Assembly: GCF_022138605.1 (NCBI RefSeq)
Contig: NZ_JACBFS010000005.1
Coordinates: 424,243-488,242 of the forward strand
Origin: Xanthobacter sp. NM-25
GTDB taxonomy: Bacteria; Pseudomonadota; Alphaproteobacteria; Rhizobiales; Xanthobacteraceae
Length of the DNA stretch: 64,000 bases
Reading direction: 5' to 3'
Shown here piece after piece: positions 43,175 through 52,383 of the stretch. Each line of letters starts with the position of its first letter. The first letter of the stretch is position 1. Made by a program: the position numbers and the translations under genes. Under the pieces are notes generated by a model. It ran no database searches and was not told the origin of the DNA. It saw only the letters and a program-made list of their open reading frames with translations.

Positions 43175-43230
43175 GATGAAAAGAACGCAGGATCGTTCGC
43201 CCGCGGTCCGCGCCGTCTGCAGGGTCCGGA

Positions 43231-44514
43231 ATGAATTACGATCATTTCTTCGCCGACGCCATCGACGCTCTGCGCAAGGAGCGCCGCTATCGCACCTTCG
43301 CCGAGATCGAGCGTGATGCGCACCATTTCCCCCGCGCGGTCTGGCATTCGCCCGGCGGCCCCCGCGACATCGTGGTGTGGTGCTCCAACGATTATCTCGG
43401 CATGGGCAGCCATCCGAAGGTGATCGAGGCCATGTGCGCCGCTGCCCAGGAGCGCGGCGCCGGTGCTGGCGGCACCCGCAACATCTCCGGCAACAGCCAC
43501 GAGATCGTGACGCTGGAGCGCGAGCTTGCCGATCTGCACGGCAAGGAGCAGGGGCTGGTCTTCACCTCCGGCTACATCTCCAACGACACCGGCATCTCCA
43601 CCATCGTGAAGCTCATTCCCGATTGCGTGGTGCTGTCCGACGAGCTCAACCACAATTCCATGATCGAGGGCGTGCGCCACGGCGGCCGGCAGAAGGCCAT
43701 CTTCCGCCACAACGACCTCGACCATCTCGAAGAGCTGCTGAAGGCGGCGGGTGACCGGCCGAAGCTGATCGCCTTCGAGAGCGTCTATTCCATGGATGGG
43801 GATATCTCCCCCATGGCCGGCATCTGCGATCTCGCGGAGAAGTACGGCGCCATGACCTATCTCGACGAGGTGCATGCCGTGGGCATGTACGGCGCGCGGG
43901 GCGGCGGCGTGGCCGAGCAGGAAGGCGTGATGCACCGCATCGACGTCATCGAGGGGACCCTTGGCAAGGCGTTCGGCGTGGTTGGCGGCTATATCACCGG
44001 CAAGCGCGTGCTTATCGACGCGGTGCGTTCCTATGCGCCCGGCTTCATCTTCACCACCGCCTTGCCGCCGGCCATCGCGGCCGCGGCTGCGGCGTCCGTG
44101 CGCCACCTCAAGGACTCCCAGGCGGAGCGTGAGGGCCAGCGCGCCCAGGTGGCCAAGGTGAAGGCGGCACTGGCCGCCGCCGGCCTGCCGCAGATGGACA
44201 CCCCCACCCACATCGTTCCGGTGATGGTGGGCGATGCCAAGGCCTGCAAGATGGCCAGCGACCTGCTGCTGGCCGAATACGGCATCTATATCCAGCCCAT
44301 CAATTACCCCACCGTGCCGCGCGGCACCGAGCGGCTGCGCATCACCCCGACCCCATTCCATGACGACGCGCTGATCGCCCATCTGGCGAAGGCTTTGTCG
44401 GATGTGTGGGAGCGCCTGGAGCTGCCCTATGCGGACCGGGTGATCGAGCGGCCGGATTCGCGCCGCGTGGCTCTCGGCCCGGCGCCGATCCCGCTGCCGG
44501 TGGCGGGGGGCTGA
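43231..44514 (+). CDS. hemA: 5-aminolevulinate synthase
   Basis: The 427-residue PLP enzyme condenses glycine and succinyl-CoA, the first step of heme and tetrapyrrole synthesis by the C4 route used by alphaproteobacteria. Diagnostic segments are WCSNDYLGMGSHPKVIEAM, GAGAGGTRNISGNSHEIVTL, FESVYSMDGDISPM, TYLDEVHAVGMYG and EGTLGKAFGVVGGY with PLP-binding Lys246. The length and N-terminus are as in Rhodobacter and Bradyrhizobium. The upstream FNR-type box suggests induction at low oxygen. A strong terminator follows. Confidence 0.97.
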   Translation: MNYDHFFADAIDALRKERRYRTFAEIERDAHHFPRAVWHSPGGPRDIVVWCSNDYLGMGSHPKVIEAMCAAAQERGAGAGGTRNISGNSHEIVTLERELADLHGKEQGLVFTSGYISNDTGISTIVKLIPDCVVLSDELNHNSMIEGVRHGGRQKAIFRHNDLDHLEELLKAAGDRPKLIAFESVYSMDGDISPMAGICDLAEKYGAMTYLDEVHAVGMYGARGGGVAEQEGVMHRIDVIEGTLGKAFGVVGGYITGKRVLIDAVRSYAPGFIFTTALPPAIAAAAAASVRHLKDSQAEREGQRAQVAKVKAALAAAGLPQMDTPTHIVPVMVGDAKACKMASDLLLAEYGIYIQPINYPTVPRGTERLRITPTPFHDDALIAHLAKALSDVWERLELPYADRVIERPDSRRVALGPAPIPLPVAGG

Positions 44515-44540
44515 TTCGCCCGTTCAGATTCGACGTGTCG

Positions 44541-44573
44541 AAATGCCCCGGCTTGGTCCGGGGCATTTTTGTT
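44541..44573 (+). terminator. Rho-independent terminator of hemA
   Basis: AAATGCCCCGG (44541-44551) pairs perfectly with CCGGGGCATTT (44558-44568) around a 6-base loop and is followed by TTGTTT. Confidence 0.88.
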
Positions 44574-44696
44574 TGGGCTGGCTTTCGCCTTGCGTGGTGG
44601 GGCGCGGAGGCGGCGGCGCTCGGCTTCGGAATGAGCGCGCCCGGCTGAGAGGTTCCGCAGGCGGTGGCCGGCTTCTCCATACGAGGGGCCGGACAT

Positions 44697-44726
44697 GAAA
44701 ACGCCGCCGGCGCGGGCCGGCGGCGT
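44697..44726 (-). terminator. Rho-independent terminator of the yidC operon
   Basis: On the minus strand ACGCCGCCGGC and GCCGGCGGCGT (44701-44711 and 44716-44726) form a perfect 11-bp stem with a 4-base loop, followed by TTTTC. It begins 20 bases after the yidC stop. Confidence 0.8.
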
Positions 44727-44745
44727 GAACTGCTTCTGCGGGCGA

Positions 44746-46563
44746 TCAGCCCTTGGCGGGCGTCTTCCTTTTGAAGACCCCTCTGATGTTGTCCCACAGC
44801 TCGATCTTCACCCCGTGGCGCTTCATGATGAGCGCCTGCTGGGCCACCGAGAGGGTGTTGTTCCAGGCCCAGTAGATCACCAGGCCGGCGGCGAAGTGGG
44901 CCAGCATGAAGGTGAAGATGATGGGCATCCAGTTGAAGATGGCCTGCTGGGTCGGGTCCGGCGGGGCCGGGTTCAGCTTCATCTGCACCCACATGGTGAT
45001 GCCCATGATGATGGGCCAGGCGCCCAGCATGAGATAGGCACCGATGACGGGCACCGTCGCCGGATCCCAGGGGATCAGGCCGAACAGGTTGAAGATGGTG
45101 GTCGGGTCGGGCGCCGACAGATCGTGGATCCAGCCGAAGAACGGCGCGTGCCGCATCTCGATGGTCACGAACAGCACCTTGTAGAGGGCGAAGAACACCG
45201 GGATCTGGATGACGATGGGCAGGCAGCCCGCCACCGGGTTGATCTTCTCCTTCTTGTACAGCTCCATCATCGCCTGCTGCTGCTTCACCTTGTCGTCGGC
45301 GTAGCGTTCGCGGATGGCGGTGAGCTCGGGCTGCACGGCCTTCATCTTCGCCATGGAGGCGTAGGATTTGTTGGCCAGCGGGAAGAACACCAGCTTCAGA
45401 ATCACCGTCACGATCAGGATGGCGACGCCGAAGTTGCCGACCAGCTTGTAGATCCAGTCGATGGCCAGGAACAGAGGCTTGGTGATGAAGTAGAACCAGC
45501 CCCAGTCGATCAACAGGTCGAAGCGGTCGATCTTGTAAGTGCGCTCATATCCGTCGACCACCTGCACCACCTTGGCGCCCGCGAACAGCTGCGAGGACGA
45601 GGTGCTGGAGGTGCCCGGCTCGATGGTCTTGGGTGCAGCCAGGAAGTCCGCCTGGAAGGTGGGGGTGCCCCCCACCGTCGCGCTGGAGAATTTGGCATCC
45701 ACCTTGACCGACTGGTCGGGAATGACGGTGGCTGCCCAATATTTGTCGGTGATGCCGAGCCAGCCGCCGGTGGCGGAGAAGGTGAGCGGCTTCTCCTTGT
45801 CCATCTTGGCGTAGGTCACTTCCTGCAGGCCGTTGTCGCCGAGCACGCCGATGAGGCCTTCATGCAGGATGTAATAGCCGGCGACCTGCGGCAGGCCGTG
45901 GCGGGAGACCAGGGCATAGGGGTAGAGCGTGACCGCGCTGCCGGCCTTGTTCTCCACCTCGTCCTTCACGGCGAACATGTAATGGTCGTCCACCGTGAAG
46001 GTGCGGCGGAAGGTGAGGCCCTCGCCATTGTCCCAGGTCAGCACCAGGGGCGTCGTGGGGGTAAGCTTGCCGCCGTTGGAGGCCCACAACGTGTCGGGGC
46101 CGGGCACCTTGGCGGTGGTGCCGGCGGCAGAGGCCCAGCCGAATTCCGCATAGAAGGGGTGCGGCGCGCCGGAGGGCGACAGGAGAATGATGTTCGGGCT
46201 CTTGGGGTCCACGGTCTCGTGGTATTCCGTGAGCAGCAGGTCATCCACCCGGCCGCCCTTGAGCGAAACGGAGCCTTTGAGGCGGGGCGTCTCGATGAGG
46301 GCGCGTGGGGTCGCGGCGATCGCCTGCTCGCGGGTCAGCGGCTTGGTGACGGGCGTGCCGGCGGCCTGGGGCACGGCTCCCGGCGCCGGCGCGGGGCTCG
46401 CGGTTCCCGGCGCGGCGGCGGGCGCCGCCTGTTCGGTCACGCGCTGCTGCTCGGCGGCCTGGCGCTGCCGTTCCGCTTGCGGAATGCCGAAGAAATATTG
46501 CCAGCCGATGAGGATCGCCACCGATGCAACGATGGCGATGATCATATTGCGATTGTCACTCAT
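44746..46563 (-). CDS. yidC: Membrane protein insertase YidC
   Basis: This 605-residue inner-membrane protein inserts and folds membrane proteins with or without SecYEG. The N-terminal anchor is residues 6-25 (MIIAIVASVAILIGWQYFFG). An Ala/Pro-rich spacer and the large periplasmic beta domain (about 80-360) follow. The conserved YidC/Oxa1 core of five segments contains KAVQPELTAIRERYADDKVK, GCLPIVIQIPVFFALYKVLF and the C-terminal WAWNNTLSVAQQALIMKRHG. Its ATG overlaps the rnpA stop by 4 bases. It is the last gene of rpmH-rnpA-yidC. Confidence 0.98.
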   Translation of the reverse strand: MSDNRNMIIAIVASVAILIGWQYFFGIPQAERQRQAAEQQRVTEQAAPAAAPGTASPAPAPGAVPQAAGTPVTKPLTREQAIAATPRALIETPRLKGSVSLKGGRVDDLLLTEYHETVDPKSPNIILLSPSGAPHPFYAEFGWASAAGTTAKVPGPDTLWASNGGKLTPTTPLVLTWDNGEGLTFRRTFTVDDHYMFAVKDEVENKAGSAVTLYPYALVSRHGLPQVAGYYILHEGLIGVLGDNGLQEVTYAKMDKEKPLTFSATGGWLGITDKYWAATVIPDQSVKVDAKFSSATVGGTPTFQADFLAAPKTIEPGTSSTSSSQLFAGAKVVQVVDGYERTYKIDRFDLLIDWGWFYFITKPLFLAIDWIYKLVGNFGVAILIVTVILKLVFFPLANKSYASMAKMKAVQPELTAIRERYADDKVKQQQAMMELYKKEKINPVAGCLPIVIQIPVFFALYKVLFVTIEMRHAPFFGWIHDLSAPDPTTIFNLFGLIPWDPATVPVIGAYLMLGAWPIIMGITMWVQMKLNPAPPDPTQQAIFNWMPIIFTFMLAHFAAGLVIYWAWNNTLSVAQQALIMKRHGVKIELWDNIRGVFKRKTPAKG

Positions 46564-47168
46564 GCCGGATGGCCTCCGTCGGCGGAACCCGCCTTGGGGT
46601 CGGAAATCGAAGGGGCGGTGGTTTCAGGGGACGTGGTGGCGCTGCGGCCGGAGGCCGTGGCGTCTGCGGTGTCCCGAATGTGGAGCCGTGCTGCTTGGTC
46701 GTCCGGCGCCGCGGCCAGCGCGTCGCGTGGAACGGATCGCGGCGGGCGGCCGGGCGGCGCCGCGCCGGGCGTCGTGGCCGGGCGCCCGGATGCGCTGTTT
46801 GCCCCCTTGGAGCGTGCCGCCTTGGGGCGCGCCGGCGGGCGGGTGGGATCATGGAGCTTGCGCAGCGCCCGTTCCACCTCGCCCACGAGGGTCTCGAAGG
46901 GGGCGTGAAGGGCGGCCTCGCGGGCGACCAGGACATAATCATGTCCGGCGCGTCCAGCGGCGGGCACGACACCCCGCACCGCCTCACGCAAACGGCGGCG
47001 GATGCGATTACGCACCACCGCGTTGCCGGTTTTTTTGGTCACGGTGAAGCCGATACGGACATCACCGCCGTCGCCGCGATCGCGGCCCTGCATCAGGAAA
47101 CAGGGCACGCCCGCCCGCAACGCTTTGGCTGCGGCCACGAAATCGCGGCGTTTGCGGAGTCGATCCAC
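46560..47168 (-). CDS. rnpA: Ribonuclease P protein component with long C-terminal extension
   Basis: The first ~120 of 202 residues are a normal RnpA: DRLRKRRDFVAAAKA, the RNA-binding RNR motif in KKTGNAVVRNRIRRRLREAV and HDYVLVAREAAL. About 80 further residues form a Pro/Ala/Ser/Arg-rich, probably disordered tail not found in most RnpA proteins. yidD, often located between rnpA and yidC, is absent. GTG 47168 is chosen because it gives the canonical start and follows GGAGG. The frame itself runs open upstream through rpmH in another reading. Confidence 0.93.
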   Translation of the reverse strand: MDRLRKRRDFVAAAKALRAGVPCFLMQGRDRGDGGDVRIGFTVTKKTGNAVVRNRIRRRLREAVRGVVPAAGRAGHDYVLVAREAALHAPFETLVGEVERALRKLHDPTRPPARPKAARSKGANSASGRPATTPGAAPPGRPPRSVPRDALAAAPDDQAARLHIRDTADATASGRSATTSPETTAPSISDPKAGSADGGHPA

Positions 47169-47197
47169 GATCGGGTGGCCTCCGCGGCGCACCGCGC

Positions 47198-47332
47198 TCA
47201 GGCGGACAGGCGCTTGCGGCCCTGGGCGCGGCGGGCGGCGATGACCTTGCGGCCGTTGCGGGTCGCCATGCGCGCACGGAAGCCGTGGCGACGCTTGCGC
47301 ACGAGCTTGCTGGGTTGATAGGTGCGCTTCAC
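47198..47332 (-). CDS. rpmH: 50S ribosomal protein L34
   Basis: This 44-residue protein reads MKRTYQPSKLVRKRRHGFRA, continues RMATRNGRKVIAARRAQGRK and ends RLSA, the classic L34 sequence. It starts with GTG at 47332 behind GGAG; an out-of-frame ATG overlaps it. The stop is 29 bases before the rnpA start. It is the first gene of the rpmH-rnpA-yidC operon. dnaA is not adjacent. Confidence 0.97.
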   Translation of the reverse strand: MKRTYQPSKLVRKRRHGFRARMATRNGRKVIAARRAQGRKRLSA

Positions 47333-47640
47333 GGGTCATTCTCCGGATTGGTGTGATCGCGACGGGACGTTGGACCCCGGGGCGGCTTGACGGGTCGTTC
47401 CACCTCCATGCAAGGCGAACACGGCACGCAAATATCCGCTGGGCTCCGGCCGCCGGCGCCGCCTGAGTTGGGCAGGCTTATAGGGGGCGGGCTCGCGTCC
47501 GTCAATCGCCGGCGCGCATCCCGATGGGCCACGCCGCCGGGCGACCCTACGGCAGGTGGATAGGCGTGGGTGGTTGCGCGCAGCCCCTTGTGCGCGGCGC
47601 GGGCGTCAGATCATCTGGGCACCAGTCTTGGGGACCGACC

Positions 47641-49425
47641 ATGAGTCTCGTTCGCGTCTATATTCGCACCCTCGCGTTGCTGGGCCCGCAGGCCCGTATG
47701 GGCATGGTGCTGGCCCTGTCCAATCTGGCTCTGGCCATCGCCCAGTTCGCCGAGCCCATCCTGTTCGGTCGCATCATCGATACGCTGGCGGCGGCGCAGG
47801 CGGCTTCGCAGCTGCCCACCTTTCACGATCTCGCGCCGCTGCTCGCCGCCTGGGTGGGGTTCGGCCTGTTCAATATCGGCGCCGGCGTGCTGATCTCGCT
47901 GCATGCGGACCGTCTGTCGCACCGGCGCCGGCTGGGGGTGCTGGCGCAGTATTTCGAGCACGTGCTGCAATTGCCGCTGGCGTTTCATGGCGAGACCCAT
48001 TCCGGCCGCCTGCTCAAGGTGATGCTGGAGGGCGTGGACGCCTTGTGGGGCCTGTGGCTCTCCTTCTTCCGCGAGGATTGCGCCGCCATCATCTCGCTGG
48101 TGGTCCTGGTGCCGGTAGGCATTTGGATCAACTGGCGGCTGGGCCTCGTGCTGATCGCCCTCATGGTGGTGTTCGGCATCGTCACCGGCTACGTCATCCG
48201 CCGCACCGAGACCATGCAGCGGGAGGTGGAGGAATATAATTCCGACCTCGCCGAGCAGACCTCGGACGCGCTGGGCAATGTGGCGGTGATCCAGAGCTAT
48301 ACCCGCGTCGAGGCGGAGGTGGGCGGCCTGCGTGATACGGTCAACCGGGTGCTGGCGGTGCAGATTCCGGTGTTGTCGTGGTGGGCCGCGGTGTCGATGG
48401 CGACGCGGGCGGCCACCACCTTGACCATCCTCGCCATCCTGCTGATCGGCACCTGGCTCTACGTGCATGGCCTCGCCCGCATCGGCGACATCGTGACCTA
48501 TGTGGCCTTCGCCAACATGCTGATTGGCCGGCTCGAACACACGGTGAGCTTCTTCAATCGGCTGATGATGGCGGCGCCGCAACTCGCCCAGTTCTTCGAT
48601 GTGCTGGATACCGTGGGCGCGGTGCGCGACCGGCCCGGCGCCCGGCCGCTGACGGCGGTGAAGGGCGATGTGGTGTTCGACGATGTGTCCTTTTCCTACG
48701 ACGGCAAGCGGCCGGCGGTGGAGGATGTGTCGTTCCACGCGGCGCCGGGGCAGACCTTCGCCTTCGTGGGCACCACCGGGGCCGGCAAATCTACGGCGCT
48801 CGCGCTGCTGCACCGGGTGTTCGATCCGCAATCGGGTGCCATCCGCATCGATGGCATGGATATCCGGGACGCGACCTTGTCGTCGCTGCGCCAGAGCATC
48901 GGCGTGGTGTTCCAGGAGCCGCTGCTGTTCAACCGCTCCATCGAGGACAATCTCAGGGTCGGCAAGCCCGATGCCACCGAAGCCGAACTGCGGGAGGCGC
49001 TGGCGCGGGCCCAGGCCCTGGAACTGGTGGAGCGCAACCCGCTTGGTTTGCGGGCCATGGTGGGTGAGCGCGGGCGGGCGCTGTCCGGTGGTGAGCGCCA
49101 GCGGCTGTCCATCGCCCGGGCGTTGCTGAAGAACCCACCCATCCTCATTCTCGACGAGGCCACCAGCGCCCTCGATGCGGCGACCGAAGCCAAGGTGCAG
49201 GCGGCGCTCGACGAGGTGATGAAAGGCCGCACCACCTTCGTCATCGCCCACCGCCTGGCCACCGTGCGCAATGCCGATCGCATCCTGGTGTTCGAGCACG
49301 GCCGTGTGGTGGAGGAGGGGTCCTTCGAGGATCTGGTCCGCCTGGGCGGACGCTTCGCGGAGCTGGCCCGCGCCCAGTTCATGACGCCGGCGAGCCAGGT
49401 GAATGGCTCGGTGGTGGAGACCTGA
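47641..49425 (+). CDS. ndvA: Cyclic beta-1,2-glucan ABC exporter (NdvA/ChvA family)
   Basis: The 594-residue half-transporter has about six N-terminal membrane segments (residues 15-320). An ATPase domain follows with Walker A GTTGAGKST, signature LSGGERQRLSIARALL, Walker B ILILDEATSALD and H-loop FVIAHRLATV. Its start MSLVRVYIRTLALLGPQARM closely resembles NdvA of rhizobia and ChvA of Agrobacterium, which export periplasmic cyclic glucans. GGGGA before ATG 47641 sets the start. The glucan synthase gene ndvB is not in this window. Confidence 0.93.
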   Translation: MSLVRVYIRTLALLGPQARMGMVLALSNLALAIAQFAEPILFGRIIDTLAAAQAASQLPTFHDLAPLLAAWVGFGLFNIGAGVLISLHADRLSHRRRLGVLAQYFEHVLQLPLAFHGETHSGRLLKVMLEGVDALWGLWLSFFREDCAAIISLVVLVPVGIWINWRLGLVLIALMVVFGIVTGYVIRRTETMQREVEEYNSDLAEQTSDALGNVAVIQSYTRVEAEVGGLRDTVNRVLAVQIPVLSWWAAVSMATRAATTLTILAILLIGTWLYVHGLARIGDIVTYVAFANMLIGRLEHTVSFFNRLMMAAPQLAQFFDVLDTVGAVRDRPGARPLTAVKGDVVFDDVSFSYDGKRPAVEDVSFHAAPGQTFAFVGTTGAGKSTALALLHRVFDPQSGAIRIDGMDIRDATLSSLRQSIGVVFQEPLLFNRSIEDNLRVGKPDATEAELREALARAQALELVERNPLGLRAMVGERGRALSGGERQRLSIARALLKNPPILILDEATSALDAATEAKVQAALDEVMKGRTTFVIAHRLATVRNADRILVFEHGRVVEEGSFEDLVRLGGRFAELARAQFMTPASQVNGSVVET

Positions 49426-49658
49426 ACCCCGGCCACAACCAAGACTTTCGCAGGCTGGCTTAGAATTCGGCAAGAATGTGGCGGGCTTCGCCGTGCCGCG
49501 GGTGCTGCGTTGATGGACCTTTCTCGGTGCGGGAGCGGGATTCGTCTTTTCCGCGACTGCGAAACCGGTTAGGAAGGGGGTGTTCAGGCGGGGGCCTCCT
49601 TCCAACACGGGAGCGGAATCGGTTGGCGCGCTCGAAATCCCTTCTGGCCGCATGGCGT

Positions 49659-50996
49659 ATGCGGGCCGGTCGCGTGGCGGTTCGCGCCACGGGGCTGTTT
49701 TCGCTTGTGCTGCTGGCTTCTGCGGTGGCGGGTGCTGGCGTGGCGCGCGCCAATCCGGTGCTGCTGGTGGAGGCCGACACCGGCCGGGTGCTGGAGCAGC
49801 AGGACGCCGGCAAGGCGTGGTATCCCGCCTCCGTCACCAAGCTGATGACCGTCTATGTGGCGCTCAATGCGGTGCGCACCGGCCGCCTCACCATGGATTC
49901 GCCATTGACCGTGTCGGCGCTGGCGGCCTCGCAGCAGCCCTCCAAGATGGGCTTCCAGCCGGGCACCGTGGTCACCCTCGATAATGCTCTGAAGATGGTC
50001 ATGGTGAAGTCGGCCAACGACATGGCCATGGTGGTGGCGGAAGGTGTGGGCGGTTCGCTGCCGAACTTCATCGCCGAGATGAACGCCACCGCCGTGCACC
50101 TGGGCATGACCGGCACCCATTATGAAAATCCCAATGGCCTGCCGAACCCGGGGCAGGTGACCACCGCCCGGGATCTGGCCATCCTGGCGCGGGCGCTCAT
50201 CTATCACTTCCCCGAACACGAGATGCTGTTCCGCATTCCGGCCATCAAGATCGGCAAGCGGGTGCTGCGCAACTATAACCGGCTGATCGACCGCTATCCC
50301 GGGGCCGACGGCATGAAGACCGGCTTCGTGTGCGGGTCGGGCTACAATCTGGTGGCCACCGCCACCCGCGGCAACAAGCGGCTGATCGCCGTGGTGCTCG
50401 GTGCCCGCTCGGGCCGCGCCCGGTCCGAGGAAGCGGCGCTGCTGCTGGAAAAGGGATTCCAGTCGTCCTGGGGCATCTTCGGCGCGGCTGCGCCGACGGT
50501 GTCGTCGATCCAGAACCAGGGCGGCGAGCCGTTCGACATGAAGCCCTATGTGTGTGGCGGCAAGAAAATGGAGACGGCCTCGGAGGATGACGACAGCCCG
50601 AGTGGTGTCGCCGCCAACGCCATCTCCTTCGCCCTGACGGCCGGCAATCCCGCGCCCCGTTCGGGGGCCGACCTGTTGCAGACCCTGCCGCCGTCCATGG
50701 CGCCGATCCCGGTCTATGTGGGCACCCGCAACGCGCCGCAGGATCCCGATACGGCTGTGGCGCGCTCGGAGCCCTCGAAGACGCGGACCGTCACAGCCAA
50801 GCCCTCGGCCAAACCCTCCGCAAAGACCTCCGGATCCAAGCCGGGCGGAGGAAAGCCCGACAATGCCAAGGGGACGGGTGCGAAAACGACGGGCGCCAAG
50901 CCGGTCGCCGCCAATGTGGCACCCAAGCCGAAGCCCAAGCCCAAGCCGAGTGCATCGGCTGCGGTGGGCGACGGCGCCGCGCGCGCCGGCAACTGA
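49659..50996 (+). CDS. D-alanyl-D-alanine carboxypeptidase (DacF/PBP5-6 family)
   Basis: This 445-residue periplasmic serine peptidase trims peptidoglycan stem peptides. It has a signal peptide (residues 1-31, ending GVARA), the S58-VT-K61 nucleophile motif, S118-A-N120 and K220-T-G222, the three motifs of the class. The C-terminal third is a Pro/Lys-rich linker (PSAKPSAKTSGSKPGGGK, then KPKPKPKPS) instead of a clear amphipathic anchor. It may bind the cell wall or another partner. A TTG at 49623 with GGGAG upstream could extend the N-terminus by 12 residues. Confidence 0.93.
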   Translation: MRAGRVAVRATGLFSLVLLASAVAGAGVARANPVLLVEADTGRVLEQQDAGKAWYPASVTKLMTVYVALNAVRTGRLTMDSPLTVSALAASQQPSKMGFQPGTVVTLDNALKMVMVKSANDMAMVVAEGVGGSLPNFIAEMNATAVHLGMTGTHYENPNGLPNPGQVTTARDLAILARALIYHFPEHEMLFRIPAIKIGKRVLRNYNRLIDRYPGADGMKTGFVCGSGYNLVATATRGNKRLIAVVLGARSGRARSEEAALLLEKGFQSSWGIFGAAAPTVSSIQNQGGEPFDMKPYVCGGKKMETASEDDDSPSGVAANAISFALTAGNPAPRSGADLLQTLPPSMAPIPVYVGTRNAPQDPDTAVARSEPSKTRTVTAKPSAKPSAKTSGSKPGGGKPDNAKGTGAKTTGAKPVAANVAPKPKPKPKPSASAAVGDGAARAGN

Positions 50997-51232
50997 CCGC
51001 GCCGCGGGGGCCTCGGACGCGACCGGCCGGTTCCCGGCTGGGAAGGTGTGGGGTGGGTGTCCTGTCGGCTCTTCAAGGGCGGATGAACGTGCTCTAGAGT
51101 CGCGGCGCACCCCACGCGCGGGTGGTGTGTCCATGGGGAGCGGGAAGCGCCCTCGTTTCTTGATCAAGACAGGTCCGACCGGCGGCGATTGCGCGCGACC
51201 CGGCGTGGGCGGGCCGTCGTTCCGGTTAGCCG

Positions 51233-52360
51233 ATGCCTGCCTCTTCCACCCAAACGCCCCGGCGTGGTCCGCCCGCTCCCATCCCGGTCACCGTGCTCAC
51301 CGGCTTTCTCGGGGCGGGCAAGACCAGCCTGCTCAATAAGCTGCTGGCGGACCCGGCGCTGGCGGATACGGCGGTGCTGATCAACGAGTTTGGCGAGATC
51401 GGTCTCGATCATCTGTTCGTCCGGCCGGTGGAGGAGGGCATCGTCATGCTGTCCTCGGGCTGCCTGTGCTGCACGGTGCGCGGGGACCTGGTGGCGGCAC
51501 TGGAGGATCTGCTGCGCGGCCGCGACAATGACCGCCTGCCGCCTTTTTCCCGCGTCATCATCGAGACCACGGGCCTTGCTGATCCGGCGCCGGTGCTGCA
51601 CACGCTGATGACGCATCCCTACCTCGCCCTGCGCTACCGGCTCGACGGGCTCGTGTGCGTGGTGGATGCGGTGAATGGCGCGGCCACCCTCGACGGCCAT
51701 GAGGAGGCGGTGAAGCAGGCCGCCATGGCGGATCGGCTGGTACTCACCAAGACCGATCTGATGGTCACCGCGGAGGACCGCGCCCGCCTGGATGCGCTCA
51801 AAGATCGCCTGCACCGGCTCGCGCCAGGTGCGACATTGCTCGAGGTCGATGCGGCGAACGCCGCGAATCTCTTGAATGCCGGCCTCTATGATCCTTCGGC
51901 CAAGATCCCGGATGTGGGCCGCTGGCTCGCCGCCGAGGCGGTGGCGGCGGTGGCGCCCGCCGTGGCGAACGCCGATCCCAACCGCCATGACAATCGCATC
52001 CGCGCCTTCACCCTCGCCACTGATGCGGCGATTCCGGCGGCCACTCTCGATCTGTTCCTGGAGCTGCTGCGCGCCACCCATGGCGCCAATCTGCTGCGCC
52101 TGAAGGGCATCGTGAAGGTGAAGGAGGAGCCGCAGACACCGGTGGTGCTGCATGGTGTGCAGCATGTGCTACACCCGCCGGCGCGGCTGGCGGCCTGGCC
52201 GGACGACGACCATCGCACCCGCCTCGTGATGATCGTGCGTGATCTCGACCCCAAGGTGATCGAGCGGCTGTTCAACGCCTTTCTCGGCGTGCCGGAAGTG
52301 GATGCGCCGGATGGCGCGGCTCTTGCCGACAATCCTCTGGCGCCCCCCGGCCTGCGCTGA
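51233..52360 (+). CDS. CobW/COG0523 G3E-family GTPase metallochaperone
   Basis: The 375-residue protein has Walker A GFLGAGKTS (about residues 23-31), the metal-binding SGCLCCTVRGD (CxCC) and the G4-like TKTD. The C-terminal CobW_C domain has an HGVQHVLHPPARLAAWPDDD segment. Members deliver zinc, cobalt or other metals to target enzymes. The target is not clear from the neighbours. The start was chosen as the first ATG; the ribosome site is weak. Confidence 0.93.
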   Translation: MPASSTQTPRRGPPAPIPVTVLTGFLGAGKTSLLNKLLADPALADTAVLINEFGEIGLDHLFVRPVEEGIVMLSSGCLCCTVRGDLVAALEDLLRGRDNDRLPPFSRVIIETTGLADPAPVLHTLMTHPYLALRYRLDGLVCVVDAVNGAATLDGHEEAVKQAAMADRLVLTKTDLMVTAEDRARLDALKDRLHRLAPGATLLEVDAANAANLLNAGLYDPSAKIPDVGRWLAAEAVAAVAPAVANADPNRHDNRIRAFTLATDAAIPAATLDLFLELLRATHGANLLRLKGIVKVKEEPQTPVVLHGVQHVLHPPARLAAWPDDDHRTRLVMIVRDLDPKVIERLFNAFLGVPEVDAPDGAALADNPLAPPGLR

Positions 52361-52383
52361 GGCGCGGGCCACGCACTGCCTGC

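Noticed and set aside
47611..49653. 680-codon open frame antisense to ndvA
   Set aside because: The ndvA strand carries all ABC motifs; the antisense product is His/Gln/Arg-rich.
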